A stretch of DNA of 64,000 nt from Limnoperna fortunei (GCA_944474755.1 OX104111.1:95522805-95586804), one strand, 5' to 3'. Positions 32,872-45,956 are shown, numbered from the stretch's first letter. A program made the numbers and translations. Notes: generated by a model from the sequence alone, not told the origin.

Positions 32872-34149
32872 ATGGCGACCTCGTCATTGACATGCAACGA
32901 TTGCCAACAACAAGGCGAAATTGATTCCGTTTGTGTTGACTGTGAACAACTATATTGCAAAGACTGCACTCAATATCATAGGAAGCTGAAGGCTACACGT
33001 GCTCATACATTAATTGACGCTTCGCACAACGACGCTGATTTTACTAAAAGTACAATTGAAATTCAATGTGGCAATGACTGTAACGAACCAGCTCTTAGTC
33101 TGTGTCTGGACTGTAAACAAGTATTGTGTGGCAACTGTACAAGACGACATTCTACAATAAAAAGTCTAAAAGGTCACACCCTGATTGCAGCAAAGCTGCA
33201 TGACTCCCATGATGCGATGTCTTTAACTTCAGATGCTCACTCCGAAAGGCATGAAAGAAGATTGTCTATGGTATCACAAACTCATAGTGAGATGTCCCAT
33301 GCCCAAGTTCAAGTTCAGAAAGGTTCGTTTCAAGGAATGTATGCAAACGAATTTATGAGTTCTGCACCAGGAGACAAAGAAGTTACCCGAGTCCGTGGGA
33401 TAGCAATTATTTCAGACGGTAAAACATGGTGTATTGTAGTCGCAGATTACAAAAACAGAAGTCTAAAGCTTTTTAATGATAATTACCAATTTGTGATGGC
33501 GAAAAATTTAAAAGAAGACCCTCGCGGTATGACTGCAATTTCGAATAACCGCGTTGCTGTCACTATCGCTGATAAAAAAGAAATTCGATTTTATCCAGTT
33601 GACAAGTCAAAAATAAAATATCATTCTATAATTAAGATTAAAGAAAAACCATACAGTATCGCATTTAACAAAGATTATCTAGCTGTTGAAACAGGTGAAG
33701 GCGAAGACGGTGCAATTCGTATACTGGAAATTAGTGGTAATGAGGTTCGTGTAATACCAGGAAATACCCGAAGTTTCGGACAATTTACTGGAAATACAAT
33801 ACGTCTTGCATTTAATTATTCAAAAATGATCGTTTTTGCAGTAGATGTTGCAAAGGAAGCAGTACATTGCGTCAACTTTGATGGCACACTAATGTGGACT
33901 GTACACGTTAAAAGTCCCCGCGGTATTTCACTAAATGGCGACACACTCTTTGTTGCCAGCAGTGAGGCCAATCAAATATATCAGATGAATACCATTGATG
34001 GCACATTATATCGTATGCTGGATGAAGACGATCGTGTTAAACGTCCACGATATATCGCATTTAATGCAGACCAGAAGAAGCTTGCAGTGGAAATCGATGG
34101 CAATCACATCAAAGTATACAACATTAGTCGATCCAGCAGCCAACAGTAA
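32872..34149 (+). CDS. TRIM-like protein alpha-2: two B-boxes plus NHL-like propeller
   Basis: This is a 425-aa single-exon protein, the closest relative of alpha-1; an in-frame TAA precedes the ATG. B-box 1 is C8...H45 with the same spacing. The stretch CVDCEQLYCKDCTQYHRKLK is identical to alpha-1. B-box 2 ends CTRRHSTIKSLKGH. The linker is four residues longer than in alpha-1 (extra VSQT) and contains HAQVQVQKG. The propeller keeps all family-constant sites (DPRGM, TRSFGQFTGN, VASSEANQIYQM, RVKRPRYIAF). No RING or coiled coil is present. An 89-nt stretch of its coding DNA (starting about 33408) is identical to alpha-1 including silent sites, suggesting gene conversion. It is divergent from beta-1 and convergent with beta-2. 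Confidence 0.9.
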   Translation: MATSSLTCNDCQQQGEIDSVCVDCEQLYCKDCTQYHRKLKATRAHTLIDASHNDADFTKSTIEIQCGNDCNEPALSLCLDCKQVLCGNCTRRHSTIKSLKGHTLIAAKLHDSHDAMSLTSDAHSERHERRLSMVSQTHSEMSHAQVQVQKGSFQGMYANEFMSSAPGDKEVTRVRGIAIISDGKTWCIVVADYKNRSLKLFNDNYQFVMAKNLKEDPRGMTAISNNRVAVTIADKKEIRFYPVDKSKIKYHSIIKIKEKPYSIAFNKDYLAVETGEGEDGAIRILEISGNEVRVIPGNTRSFGQFTGNTIRLAFNYSKMIVFAVDVAKEAVHCVNFDGTLMWTVHVKSPRGISLNGDTLFVASSEANQIYQMNTIDGTLYRMLDEDDRVKRPRYIAFNADQKKLAVEIDGNHIKVYNISRSSSQQ

Positions 34150-34159
34150 AAGACACTGT

Positions 34160-35895
34160 TTCAGTGCAGCCCATGCATATAAAATATCGCGTTATTAATG
34201 GAATCGGATTGTTTTACTGTAATGTGCACGTGATATCACAATATCATCCATTTGTAAAGAAAATATATCTTTTTCTTCATATCGTGTGTACCGTGTTATG
34301 TCATCAATAACTATCTTTTAACTACATTGCGTCTTATACACAGAAGAAATATGTATGCGGTTTATGCTTCTCATATCTTGGTTAGATGTTTAAGTTCAAG
34401 TCGTCATTTCGGTTCTATCTGACATGTATATATATTATAATTTTGTACGTAATCAATGCTTATTTAAACATTAATGTTGTATTGTGTATGATGTAAATTC
34501 CCTGCGTTTTTACTATGAACCATTAATTGGTGCTAAGATATAGGAAGTAACAATTTTGTTTAAAAAGGACTTCTGTTATATTTTATAAAAATAAAAATTG
34601 ACGTATAATACGCAAAATACGCTTAGTTTTATATATCACTTATAATGTCATCATTTATAATAATTTTTTACATCTCTTTTGTAATTTTTTATAAATGCTT
34701 CTTGTTATTTGCTGCTTCTTGAATTATTTTTTCATCGTCATTTAACAAAGTGAAACAAATATAGAAATTAATCATATAGTATGTTTTGTTATTTCGTCTG
34801 CTATTGGATATGGTGAAAATCTTTGAATATTTTTGTTTGGTTTCCTATGAACTGCACGCACATTTTTGATAGTTCGATTTTATTAATTTTTGCTATGTTA
34901 TTACAATTAACTCATTTGTATTAAATTATTAAAGTGTAGACGTTTTGCTGATTATAATCAGTGTTTTGTATTTTATTTATACTTTTACTTATTCTTTTAA
35001 GTTGCAATAATTAGCATTTGTATACCTTATTTTTTATTATCTCTTGTTATTAAAGCATTTATTTCATAATACTTACTGTAAAGTAGTTATTTGTTTTAAT
35101 TAAATAAAGCAAATGATACTGAAGACAATTAAAATCAATAAAGATCTACGTATTAATAAAGATCAAAGTATTAACGTTTTCTACTGTCTATGTATACTCT
35201 TACTTCAGATTCTGTCAGACAACATAGTACATCTTTATGTACATGTAAATGAATAACGGAGAATAATGGAAAATATCAAAAATGGTTTGCGAGTTAATGT
35301 TAAGAATTGAGAGTATGAGTGTTTTAATTCCTGCCCCTTCCCATCGCAGTCAAGGGTTGGAGGACATCTAGGTTTTTGGTAGCAGCATTTGACAACATCC
35401 GTGCATGCAGAATAATTTTTTTATTAGATTCCACACAGGAAGATTACATGTTTAAATCAAAACTTTTGCTTTAATACCCCCAATGTTAACCTCATTTGGA
35501 ACAAACATAATCCAAAATTACTTAAATTTCTTGTTTTCTCAATGAAGAATGCTTCTCATGAATGATGTCATCAAGAGATCAGCATTTTACATACATATGT
35601 ATTGAATGGAAAATAACAAGCTCACAACTCGGCAAATGCCTAATTTTAAAAGTAGTTTTATTTTAATCTTCACATTGCAGGGCTCGCGCTAGGCAAAAAC
35701 AAATTGAAACTGACTGCCTAAATACTCATTTTTATGTTTAAATCTTTGCAGTAGTCAATTCTACTCGCGCATCATTATATTTTTTCAATCTCCGGCATTG
35801 AGTTTATATCCGCTTCGGAAATAGTCATGTTATTTATTTGCTTTGAACTGGTTTTCATTCGTATTTTTCGTATACAATTTATGTACACTGATTAT
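34160..35895. other. Intergenic stretch downstream of alpha-2
   Basis: AT-rich. It includes AAGTTGCAATAATTAGCATTT (35001-35021), also found 3' of alpha-1, marking the duplicated 3' flank. No other gene is seen. Confidence 0.5.
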
Positions 35896-35900
35896 TAAGT

Positions 35901-37156
35901 CGCCCAAACGAAAGTTTGGGAGACTTATTGTTTTTGCTCCATTTCTTATTGTTTTTTTTCTTCCGCTTTCCGCCAAAATTTTGTCCGACCGTTTTCTCGG
36001 AGACCGTAAATAGGATCAATATGAAACTTCACACAAAAATAGGTCATGACTTGAAGTGGTGCATGCCAGTTTTTAAATTTTGAAATTGGCGGCCATCTTG
36101 AAATGGCGGCCATTTTGAAAATGAAAAAATCCTTAAAAATCCAAAAATTAAACGATTTCAATGAAAGTTGGAATATAAGTAGGGTATGTTATACTGCACC
36201 ATATGACGCACATGCCGACCTTTTTTTGCGGCCATTTTGAATCCAAGATGGCTGCCAAAAATTCAAAATGCTTGGAATCGCATGAAACTTGGTTTTTAAG
36301 TAGAGTACCATGTTTCGGTCGGATGTTAGTCATCAAAATTTGAATTTGAACACGGCGGCCATCTTAAAAATGGCGGCTATTTTGAAAATGAAAGAAAATG
36401 AAAAAAATCCTTAAAAAGTTTACGTATTTTAACGAAAATTGGTACATAAGTAGTGTGTGTCATACTGCACAAATGTTGACTTTTTATGGCGGCCATTTTG
36501 AATCCAACATGGCGGACAAAATTTAAAAAATGATCGGAATTGCACAAAACTTGGTTTTTAGGTAGATTACCAAGTTGCGATCAGATGTTAATCATCAAAA
36601 TTTGAATTTGATCATGGCGGCCATCTCAAAATGGTGGCCATTTTGAAAATGAAATGGGGATTTCGGGCGCCTTCTGTGTTGGCATCCCAACACATTATTT
36701 TTAATTATTATTATTATTTCGGTTTCCACTTTTTCTAGATCGTGAACTTGTCCGACACATTTCTCAGAGACGCCTTAATAGAATCAAATGAAACTTGGCA
36801 GTGTTATAGATCGATTTATGAAGAGGTACAGTCAAAAGTCAGATTTTTTTATAATAGCCGCCACTTGAAGACACCCACCCAAAAATAGCAAAAATTTTCC
36901 CGTGGTCCGATTTCAACGAAATTTGGTAGGGGGGTAGGGGTTAATATTTCGAGTGAAACGCTGCCTTTAAATTTTTTTCTCGGACCGGAATTTTTCTCGA
37001 CCGTGGTTTTCAAAAACGGTTGAAATGTCAAACATTGTCCGATTTTAATGAAATTTGATATGTAGGTTCATTCAATGTCCTGAGTGGAACGCAATACTAT
37101 CCATGGGGATTTTGGGAGACTTCTGTGTTGGCATCCCAACACATTATTTTTAATTA
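35901..37156. repeat. Dispersed repeat (CCCAAACGAAAGTTTGGG type) in two parts
   Basis: It begins GCCCAAACGAAAGTTTGGGAGACTTATTG (35901), a self-complementary start, and closes twice with CTTCTGTGTTGGCATCCCAACACATTATTTTTAATTA (about 36668-36704 and 37119-37155). The first part carries repeated AAAATGGCGGCCATTTTGAAAATG blocks. Only short frames exist and all look like shadows of the repeat. Confidence 0.75.
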
Positions 37157-37159
37157 CAC

Positions 37160-38430
37160 TTTATTATTACGTTTTTCTTTTAGCAGACACCATCTATCAA
37201 GAAAATTCGAATATGAAATACGGGCTCTTCAGTTTCTGATCTATTGGGAGATGTATAATTCTTAATTAAGTGCAGCTAGAATGTTCCCACGAATGATGTA
37301 TAGAAATTTAAAACACTTTTTGAACAAGTTCTCTTGTAAAAAACATTAGAAAATTGAAACATTAGCATTGAAAGCTCCATTTTCGGTAAATAGCTACTGC
37401 GAGCTTCATGCATTTGTTCGAGATCCAAATATAACTACAACTCTTAAACTTAAAAGTATTCAGCATACCTATATATATACAATGTCTGAGATTAAGCGGA
37501 GTAAAGTATATATAAAACTGATAAATTTATTTAATTAACAAATAAGTAACAAACAGAAACACTGTTTTTTATGGTTAACTTTTCAAATATACGTATACAA
37601 AATAGCATTAAGAATGACTCTTTTCAATTTAATTCAACTTAATCCGAGACACTTATGCAATCAAACGACGCTTTTTTATATTTAAATGAGAACGAGGGAT
37701 GTCAGAGATCTCGCGATATGCAAAACGGTTGATTTTGCGACACGGGTCTGGGTCAGTGTCAACAAGTGTAATCCCTGATAAATAATAACTATCCCGTGTT
37801 TAACCTATACTGGCTTACTATGAATTATGTATATTTAAGGTATGTTTATGACTTAAGGGGTCGGCTGGCCGATAGTTGGCTTACAGAATGTTGCTTTTTC
37901 GTGCAGTATAAATAGACTCGGAAAGAATAATAATTATAAATCGCATTTCATTTTATTTGCCTAAAATAAACTTTAAATTATTAACTTGAATTCGTGCTTT
38001 GAATGATAATAAAAGATCCCATTTTATTTCGTACGCTTGACTGCCCATGATTCAAAATTTATTTGTAACAATACTAGAGTCATGTCATTTCCCTCATACA
38101 CACACATATTTCTCTGGATTAAATTTTTTGTGTTGATACTTTATAGCCTGTCAAAGGAATAACATTTTTCTGATAGAAGCGGTTGGGTGGAGAACTAGAA
38201 TTATGTAGAAATAATGTCTTATTTCTATATCTACTATCCCAAAATAGCCAATTTTATTATATTGTCGATAGAATTTATTAAATATTAAAAATATGTGTTT
38301 TTATGGCGAAACAGGTAGAAAATGCTGGCTCTAAATTCTAACATTCTTACTCTAATTACATGTATACATCGACAGTGGACAAATTTTGTATACTGATATT
38401 TTTACTTTATTAAAACTTTATTGTTTTCAA
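37160..38430. other. Intergenic stretch, nothing recognised
   Basis: AT-rich sequence with no supported gene, RNA or repeat family. Confidence 0.4.
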
Positions 38431-38437
38431 GTGTAAA

Positions 38438-38876
38438 GTATTCTGGTACCCAGACGATGATATCTTCATTAGCCTAAGCGGACTTCGGATATAACGTCAG
38501 GTCAGGAGCATTGGATTTCAACGGTGACAGCGTTGAAGTTTGACGTTCGGGTATTCTCTAGACTAACTATTTGGTATCATAGATAATTTCAAGTAGACCG
38601 AACGTATTATGACGTCATTCTCTTTATGACGTTCAATGTTTACATTTCTCAGCATTAAGATTTAATAATTTTAAGGTAAAGTTAAATGTAATTTATATTT
38701 AAATTTTGTCAAGAAAAAGTATATTCCCAGCTTTAAAAAATGATTGAAATGTGCATATGATATTAAATGGCGTTATATTATCAACCAATCAAAATGCTTA
38801 TATCAGAGATCCTGACCTGGTGTTGTATTTAAAGTGAAGCTTGCGTCAATGAAAAATATTGCACCAGGAGACCAGT
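38438..38876 (+). mobile_element. MITE-like element of about 440 bp, copy 1
   Basis: It runs from CTGGTACCCAGACGATGATA to GCACCAGGAGACCAG and is matched along its length by the reverse complement of 52057-52504 (GGTCAGGAGCATTGGATTTCAACGGTGACAGCGTTGAA, TGACGTCATTCTCTTTATGACGTTC, AAGTGAAGCTTGCGTCAATG). Short inverted ends CTGGT...ACCAG. It is noncoding. Confidence 0.75.
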
Positions 38877-39630
38877 TTAAAGTGTAAAGGTGATTGAAAG
38901 AGTGTATCGATAAATAAAGCACCATATATGCTGAATGCCGTATATTAAACTTGTTGTCGAAAACGTAGAATAACTTTGTTTTAAATGTTATTTCGCGTGA
39001 ATGTTAGCTAACGACATCCAATCGGATCACTTCAGTTATTTCCGGGAAGTAATCTCGGAGGTAAGTGTATCGAAATAGTGATACGGTTAGCTTGTTTACA
39101 CAGCGACATAATTTTAGTACGAGGAAATAGATTACCCCTTTATTATTCAAATATACAGATCTTTATCGAAGCAGAACTTAAAATAGGAAAGATGATAGTA
39201 TTTTCAAACTTAAATTCGCTTACACTGCCCAAATCTATTGTATTTGTTTTTACAATCGGACGTCATCAGTAACAATAAGCTAACCGTCAATGACAAGCCA
39301 ATCAAATGAATAAACTAAAACGTCACAAACGAAACTGTGACGTAACAAATTCATTGAAATGACTGAATATAGTTAAAAAAAATGGAGATCACATACCTCC
39401 GATGTCACTTTCCTGTCCTTTGACGGAAATGGCAGAGAGATGGTCCGATTGTAGCGACATCCATTAGAACAAGTATTGCGACGTCACTTCCATGGGGTCA
39501 AGAAACTGAAATTATTTCACTTGTGATTTACCGGAATTTTATTTCTTTAGGAAATCTCAGTATTTCATCGCTCTCAATGTAATAATTTTACATGATACCA
39601 GAGTCTTTGATAAAACGAAACTTTTTTTCC

Positions 39631-39930
39631 GACGCAGTCGGTATTATATTCACTTTTTACCCTTTGACCCTATGACACTTCACCTCTCGAAAAAAACAAG
39701 TCACGTGATCGTAATTCTGTTTCTTAATTAGTCAAAAACCAATTAGACGGGGGTTCGGAACAGGGTGGTAAATTGGACAGGGACGCAGTCGGTATTATAT
39801 TCACTGTTTACCCTTTGACCTCATGACACTTCACCTCTCAAAAAAGCAAGTTACGTGATCGTAATTCTGTTTCTTGATTAGTCAAAAATCAATTGGACGG
39901 GGGTTTGGAACAAGGTGGTAAATTGGATAG
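39631..39930. repeat. Two-unit tandem repeat, period 151 bp
   Basis: GACGCAGTCGGTATTATATTCACT starts at 39631 and again at 39782. Both units share CCCTTTGACC, ATGACACTTCACCTCTC, ACGTGATCGTAATTCTGTTTCTT and GACGGGGGTT. A short AACAGGGTGGTAAATTGG motif is repeated further at the right end (to about 39957). Confidence 0.92.
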
Positions 39931-39999
39931 TGGTTCAGAACAGGGTGGTAAATTGGCAATTCAATGTAAGTTTTGAGAACGATTGAGATGAGCTGCAGT

Positions 40000-40775
40000 T
40001 TGTACAATTTTATATCAAACAACTTGTACAAAATGTTAACTATTTTTTTATTTGAAGTACGGCGCAAATTAAAACACATATTAACCCGCTGGATGTGTGC
40101 GGCCTTTTATGGGGTGTATAAAAGACGAAGAGAAGAAATTGTAATTAATTACAAATACAAAATACAAATTAAAAATCATTTTATATACATGTTGATATTA
40201 AATCAAATGTATTATTATTGTTCTTGGGCGTCCGTCGTAGTACACACATAGATAGAGAGTTGTGGCTCTAATTGTAAAGTATACTTTGCTTATCCAGTAA
40301 ATTTTAAACTATAAACATTTTAATTAAAACTTTCTAATATTCAATTTGTTGACATTATTGTATAACTGCTTTGGTGCTCACAGAAAAACTTCATTTCTTT
40401 ATCGTAAGCATTGAGTTTCAATACATAATAGCAATAAACATTCTGGAATAAATGTACATGTACAACAAAGTACATGTAGTTATATGTAAATTATCAATTT
40501 TACGTTAACTGTATGCTTAGTAAATCTGTTAATATCGAAAACACGTAAATAAAATAATCTGTTGAAATATAAAAACACATATGAGGGGGGATGTGTGGTG
40601 GGACACGCATGTATAAGTTAATAATTTCAATCTCGTTTCACCTGGGACTATTGTTAATTTATAGGTTCATGATTTCTTTCACGTAGTAATAATTGTCCGT
40701 CAGTACTTCCCAAAAAAAATTTCCATCAAACATTTCTGGTCTATTGACACGGGGATTTGTATGACAATAATGGCG
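40000..40775. other. Intergenic stretch, nothing recognised
   Basis: AT-rich with only weak short frames. Confidence 0.4.
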
Positions 40776-40779
40776 ATTC

Positions 40780-41054
40780 GTTTGTTTGTTCGTTTGTTTG
40801 TTTTATGTTGTTTAATGCCACTTTCAGCAATTTTTCAGCTATATCATGGCGTCCAGTTTTTATTGGGGGAGGAAGCCGGAGTACCCGGAGAAAAAGCCCG
40901 ACCTGCCGTAGAAAAACTGTCAATCCTTGTCAATTAAAATTGGAGTCGAGTACTCCCTGCCTGCAGTGATAATCGAACCCGCAATCTCAGGGTTGACAGA
41001 CCACGTGATCAATAGTAGACGAACTACCTTGACCACTTGGCCACCGATGCCCCA
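40780..41054 (-). mobile_element. tRNA-derived SINE, copy 3
   Basis: A full-length minus-strand copy: GGCATCGGTGGCCAAGTGGTCAAGGTAGTT (A-box region), GGGTTCGATTATCACTGCAGG (B-box region), CTCCAATTTTAATTGACAAGG, AAAACTGGACGCCATGATATAGCTG, AAATTGCTGAAAGTGGCATTAAAC and a (CAAA)n tail (40782-40801). It is close in sequence to copy 5. Confidence 0.92.
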
Positions 41055-41059
41055 TGGCG

Positions 41060-43740
41060 ATTCGTAGTTCAATGCATAACTCAATTTATATCTTTACTAC
41101 ACATTACAGATTTCAATTCACAATAACATGTAATTAACACTTTGTGTTCATGTTAATACAATTCTAATTAGAATATTTTACTTAGAAGTTACCACTTTAA
41201 ACGGTAGTCAAAATTAATAAAATAGAAAACTGTAATGAATATTGATGCATGAAAGTAAATATTTGCATATGAAATTAATTTTTTAAATAAAAGGTACTGT
41301 TTTGAAATTTTAAAATGTTAACTAACTTGTTTTCGAGTTAATATATACGCTAAATCGCAAGAAAAAACTAAAAACTCCGAGATATACATAGAAAGATTTG
41401 TATATTTTTGTTTACCTTTGTCGTCTTCAACTTCTGAAATAGCTTTTCATTGGGGATAATTTTAATAGTTTATTGTTACCTCTATGATTTTTAAAGCCAT
41501 TTATACATATCTTCTTTCTTTGCGTCCGTCGTCATTCACGTGCAGACAGGGAATGGAGCTCTAATTGCAAAGTTTCTTTTTGACAATAACTTATTGTTTA
41601 ATAACATGTTTAAAAAGTCCATGATTAAATCATTAATGTAGCAAGATTCTTATATTATAGCCTTATTTTGATTGGATACAGTTCTCAGCGCGTTAATTAT
41701 CCCCCCCCCCCCCACACACACACTAATGAAAGAAAATGTTAATGTTTCTTTTCTCTTTCTTTCGTTTGATAACTTTTTTACAGTTTTTTTTTCTTATATT
41801 TGTTCGTTCAGTTTCCGTTCTACTTTTCATACATCTCTAAGAGTTAAATGCGTCGACTATCCTTTTTAAAGATAGTACTTGTTTATTGTTGCTTTGAATC
41901 AAATTAATTCAGGAAAAAAAGCGTTGTTTTTTGTTATCTCAAGATTTATATTTTCAATGATGTATTCAAAAAAACTTTGTTTTTGATGTAGTTTGCTTTA
42001 TAAAGGTTCAGTTTTCAAAATATCATTTTTTATACATTTTACGTATTTTCTGAACAGAATCATTGAACGCTTCACACATATATTTTGTATGTAAAACGAT
42101 AACATTTTAAAAACATTAAAGCTAATGCAGAGGGCATATTAAATAGTTTTTATTATATTTCAAAAGAAATATCAGCGCATTTTGAATTTACAGCTAGTGA
42201 GTGTTATGTAACTGTCTTCATTTAAAATCAGTTTAATAATAACTTCTTTCTTTGTATTTTATAATGCTCTATAGCACGAAACTGGTTTTTGAACCCATTT
42301 CAATTCAGTTTTTGAAAGGCTGTGTTTAAAGTAATTTTCATATAAATTTACATTTAAAATGAAAATTATAGACAACTACTTTAAATTTAAATGGAAAACT
42401 GCCCCTGAATCTCACTATATTTGACAAAATAAAAAATAACACTCTACCGGTACGGTTAAAAATAGAAAATACGATCTATATTGCATTAGTTATATAACAA
42501 CCAACCCCACCCACGAAACGGCCTTCAATATGAACCTTAGTCACAAACCTACTCGGGTTTCACTGCCATACTGACAAAAAACAGCGACTCATTAATGGAC
42601 CATTGATTTGAAGACGAGGTCTCATTCTATGGGTTTAAACTATTAGTGTCGTTAATTACGGTACTTATCTGTTAAAATTACCCCTCTATCTTAGCGTCTT
42701 GTTCGGCTTCTTTGGTGACTGTACTACCGCGTAGTGTTCTGGTTATGGTGCACTGTTGAAAATCTTCATCTATACTTCTATTCGTTTACTGCAAGCAGAT
42801 AGCGTAGGTAAATTTAAATGTCAAATAACATTAGTACCACATTTTTTTAACAAAGCTAAATTAATGTCGCCAGGAAATTTGTATGAATAATTTTTGTATT
42901 TTTGTATTATTTATGTTTTATAAATTATGAGTTTCTATTTTTGGAGACTATAATAAATATGACTGGCAGCTGCCAACAGCTCCGACCCGTGCACTATCAT
43001 TTACCGATCAATTATTTTACATAATAGAAGATAAATTAAATACAAATCTCACAACTTGGATAACAACGTAAAAACAAAACTTGAACTTATAATATACCCA
43101 TACGTGAGCATTACAAATTTGCAGTAACATATAACATTATACGGCTAAGTTGAACTGGTTTAAATGATCCCAAACCCTCTCCCTTATTGTAATAACTTAC
43201 CTATTATCAAGCTTTCTTATTAGTTTGTCGAAAAGTGTTTACATATTCGAGATTAAACATCACGGCGCTAGGTGTTAAGTACAATGTTTTCAACGAAAGA
43301 TGTTTCAATTATGTCAAATAATAATGCAATTCCTGATTTGTTTGTGCCTGGCAGCTGCAGATAAGACTTTTGACACGCTTGAGACACTAAAAACAAAATA
43401 ACACACAAAAGCAAAAAAGGACGAACACAGTTTATCATTAATGTGAATTTATATTCAATTGTTGCTATAATTGTATGCATATGTGCCATGTTTTAGTCAA
43501 ACAGAAACAAACATTAGGATGTCATGTTTAAATCCTGATAACAATGAATAGTTTACAACGAAAATGGGAACTCGTGCCATAGGTAACCTACAGTATGGTT
43601 GCTTTTGCTCTAGCGTAGACCAGAATAGAATATTAATGTTTAATCTGCAATATGTTTTTATTACTATTGTACTATTTTAATACCCTCTAGGTCTGTAGGT
43701 ATTATTCATATACATGTACATACCATTATACCATCAAAGA
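41060..43740. other. Gene-poor stretch
   Basis: AT-rich. It contains a C homopolymer followed by (CA)n (41701-41722). A minus-strand frame ending at 43268 has an internal Met (43438) followed by a hydrophobic, signal-like segment (FLLLCVILFLVS), but nothing else supports a gene. Confidence 0.4.
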
Positions 43741-43892
43741 CTTTGATATATATTATAGCTCACATAAAAACCTTGCATTCTGATTGGTTAGCAAGCCGTA
43801 TACATCAGGCTATGTATACGTCTACAGCCGTATACATAAAGCATAGTTTTATCCCGTATGGGGCCCCTGGGACAACAAATCATCATGGCCGC

Positions 43893-44542
43893 CAGGGGCG
43901 TAGCTGGACCTAAATTTGATGTACGCAAAATTACGGCGAGGGGTCTGGGGGCCGCCTAAGGCCCCCAGTGGGTCCAGGGCAAAGCCCTGGTGGGGGGACC
44001 TGGGGGCGGAAGCTCCCGGATTTTAGCGATTTTGAACAGTTTTGAACCACTTTTTGAGAGACCTTAACTGGGCTTCAAATATGATTATGACATGACGGAA
44101 AACCAAATCTACTTTTGGCTCAACAAAATACGGTAGATATATTGGAAAATTGAATAGGTGAACGTTTTCCCATTTCAAAGTTAACACTTTATATTTGACA
44201 TCATCGGTGATGGAATGATGCTCGCCGTCTAGCTTCAATATGTTTGGATAAGGTGTTGACGATTCGAGAAACTCAGTCCTTGACGAAGAGGTCATTTTAA
44301 ATTTTATGCAATGCAAACTTTTAAAAAAGTAAAACGCAAACTTATACGGTCGGAAGAGTACAATTTCCGGATTGATGGTGTTTATGAATGCGGAGACGAG
44401 TTATAGGATTGTAGTTTATATTATCTGAATTGAAAAGTAAAAATTTAACGCTGCATGAAGACATTTTTGTCACTTTTTAATTTTTGTTACTGTTTCCGAA
44501 AGTACGCAACTGCGTATTTGCGTAAAGGCAGCTACGCCCCTG
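43893..44542. mobile_element. TIR DNA transposon, non-autonomous, 650 bp
   Basis: The ends CAGGGGCGTAGCTG (43893) and CAGCTACGCCCCTG (to 44542) are perfect inverted repeats. The 5-bp direct repeat GCCGC flanks it (43888-43892 and 44543-44547). Inside is a GC-rich palindromic region (GGGCCGCCTAAGGCCCCC and CCAGGGCAAAGCCCTGG near 43946-43990) and no intact transposase. The CAGGGG-type terminus resembles hAT families, some of which make 5-bp rather than 8-bp duplications. Confidence 0.85.
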
Positions 44543-44559
44543 GCCGCCTTCGTTCCGCT

Positions 44560-45590
44560 TCGACTGAAAAAGTAACAAAATGAAACAATGTCTAACCCGA
44601 ACATGTTTTAAACGACGTAAATAAAATTATATGTAATATATTTGTTTAAATAACAGAAGGGAAGTAAATTAAGAAACAAATCTACTCAATAATCAGCGAT
44701 AGAAGGCACGGAAAAGGGGGGGGGTGGTGGTTCTGGTCAATAATGTCAGTCTCAGGTCACAAATCCTGTAAGATTTTTTGTGTCCTCTATAAAAGTGTGT
44801 CAATGCACAAAACAACAAACAAGAAACTTGATCTCAAGCGCACTAAAAGTTAATAAATACATGTATGTACCTACACTTCATCATCATGCACTCTTCAGTC
44901 AAGACATCGTCAAAATCCGTTGATATTCATTTTGATTTCCATCGTCCAAAATCCAATGATATTCATTTTAATGGCATCAAAGTGACATTACCGTCAATAA
45001 CTAGTTTTCTAATTTTAATTCACGTATCAACGTCGACATCCACACATCAATCAAAACCAATACAAGCTCCACCGAAATTGAATTTGGTGCTTCGCAAACT
45101 TTTACCTTGACACTTCCCAGTTTAAGGATACAATTGGGTTATTTATTGAACAGAAGACGATTAATATTTAAAAAAGATAAATTTTCGCTGTTATTTAATA
45201 TATAATAATGTTTCCTTATTTTTATTAATTTAATGTTCAACAAAAAATATAGTTTGTTTTTATATAAACTTTAGTTATAAATCCCGAATGGGCCTCGATC
45301 GTCTAAGCGTCATAAAGGTAATGATGGGGTGCCATAAGGGACAATATTTATTGAATATATTTTGATTTTATCAATAATAACGTAATTTGCCCAATTTCAG
45401 AGTGTAATTTTGTGTTATAAAAACTATTAATAAAAATGCATTTTTTAAATATTATGCGTTCCCTTAAAACGTATATTTTCCAAACAAATACGGATAACTT
45501 GATCACGTATCCAAAAAAATTTACGCTATGTTCTTTCTTAAATATTTGTTTGTCCCGTAAAATATTCCTAATTTAAGATGTGAGCTATAA
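44560..45590. other. Intergenic stretch
   Basis: No supported gene. An 81-codon frame at 44865-45110 shows repeated HFDFHR and DIHFNGIK text from a short DNA duplication (GATATTCATTTT) and is not called. Confidence 0.4.
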
Positions 45591-45597
45591 TATAATA

Positions 45598-45707
45598 GTT
45601 ATTCCGGTCTTAGACAGGGTATATAATGTCACATTCACGGCTTAGGACGTATATAAATCCAAAGCCGTGAATGTGACAGTATATACCCTGTCTAAGACCG
45701 GAATAAC
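45598..45707. mobile_element. Near-perfect palindromic (foldback) element
   Basis: The left arm GTTATTCCGGTCTTAGACAG...GTCACATTCACGGCTT and right arm AAGCCGTGAATGTGACA...CTGTCTAAGACCGGAATAAC pair over about 44 bp each with a spacer of about 20 nt. There is no coding capacity. Confidence 0.85.
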
Positions 45708-45956
45708 ATATAATGTCGCTATAGGGATTTCCCTGACATGTAATATTCGCCGAGCCGCTAAGCGAGATGAGATGAGGTGAGGTGAATATACATTTTTGAG
45801 GTTAAAAATTCCGATAGCGATAGCAAAATCAACTGTTTGATTACATGTTTAAAACCATCATACTTTCGTATATCAAAGCAAATGTATGCGCAGCAGACGC
45901 GTCCATTGTTGAGAAGATTTTAGTCTTGCATGAAAGACATAGATTGATTGGATGAT

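Noticed and set aside
43268..43438. Small frame starting MINCVRPFLLLCVILFLVS that looks like a signal peptide
   Set aside because: The hydrophobic start is suggestive, but there is no promoter, mature-peptide pattern, Cys array or second exon to support it.
43749..45596. A 1.85-kb element bounded by TATATTATAGCTCACAT and its inverse
   Set aside because: The 17-bp inverted match is real, but inner sequences do not continue to pair and no target duplication is visible; it may be chance or an old nested element.
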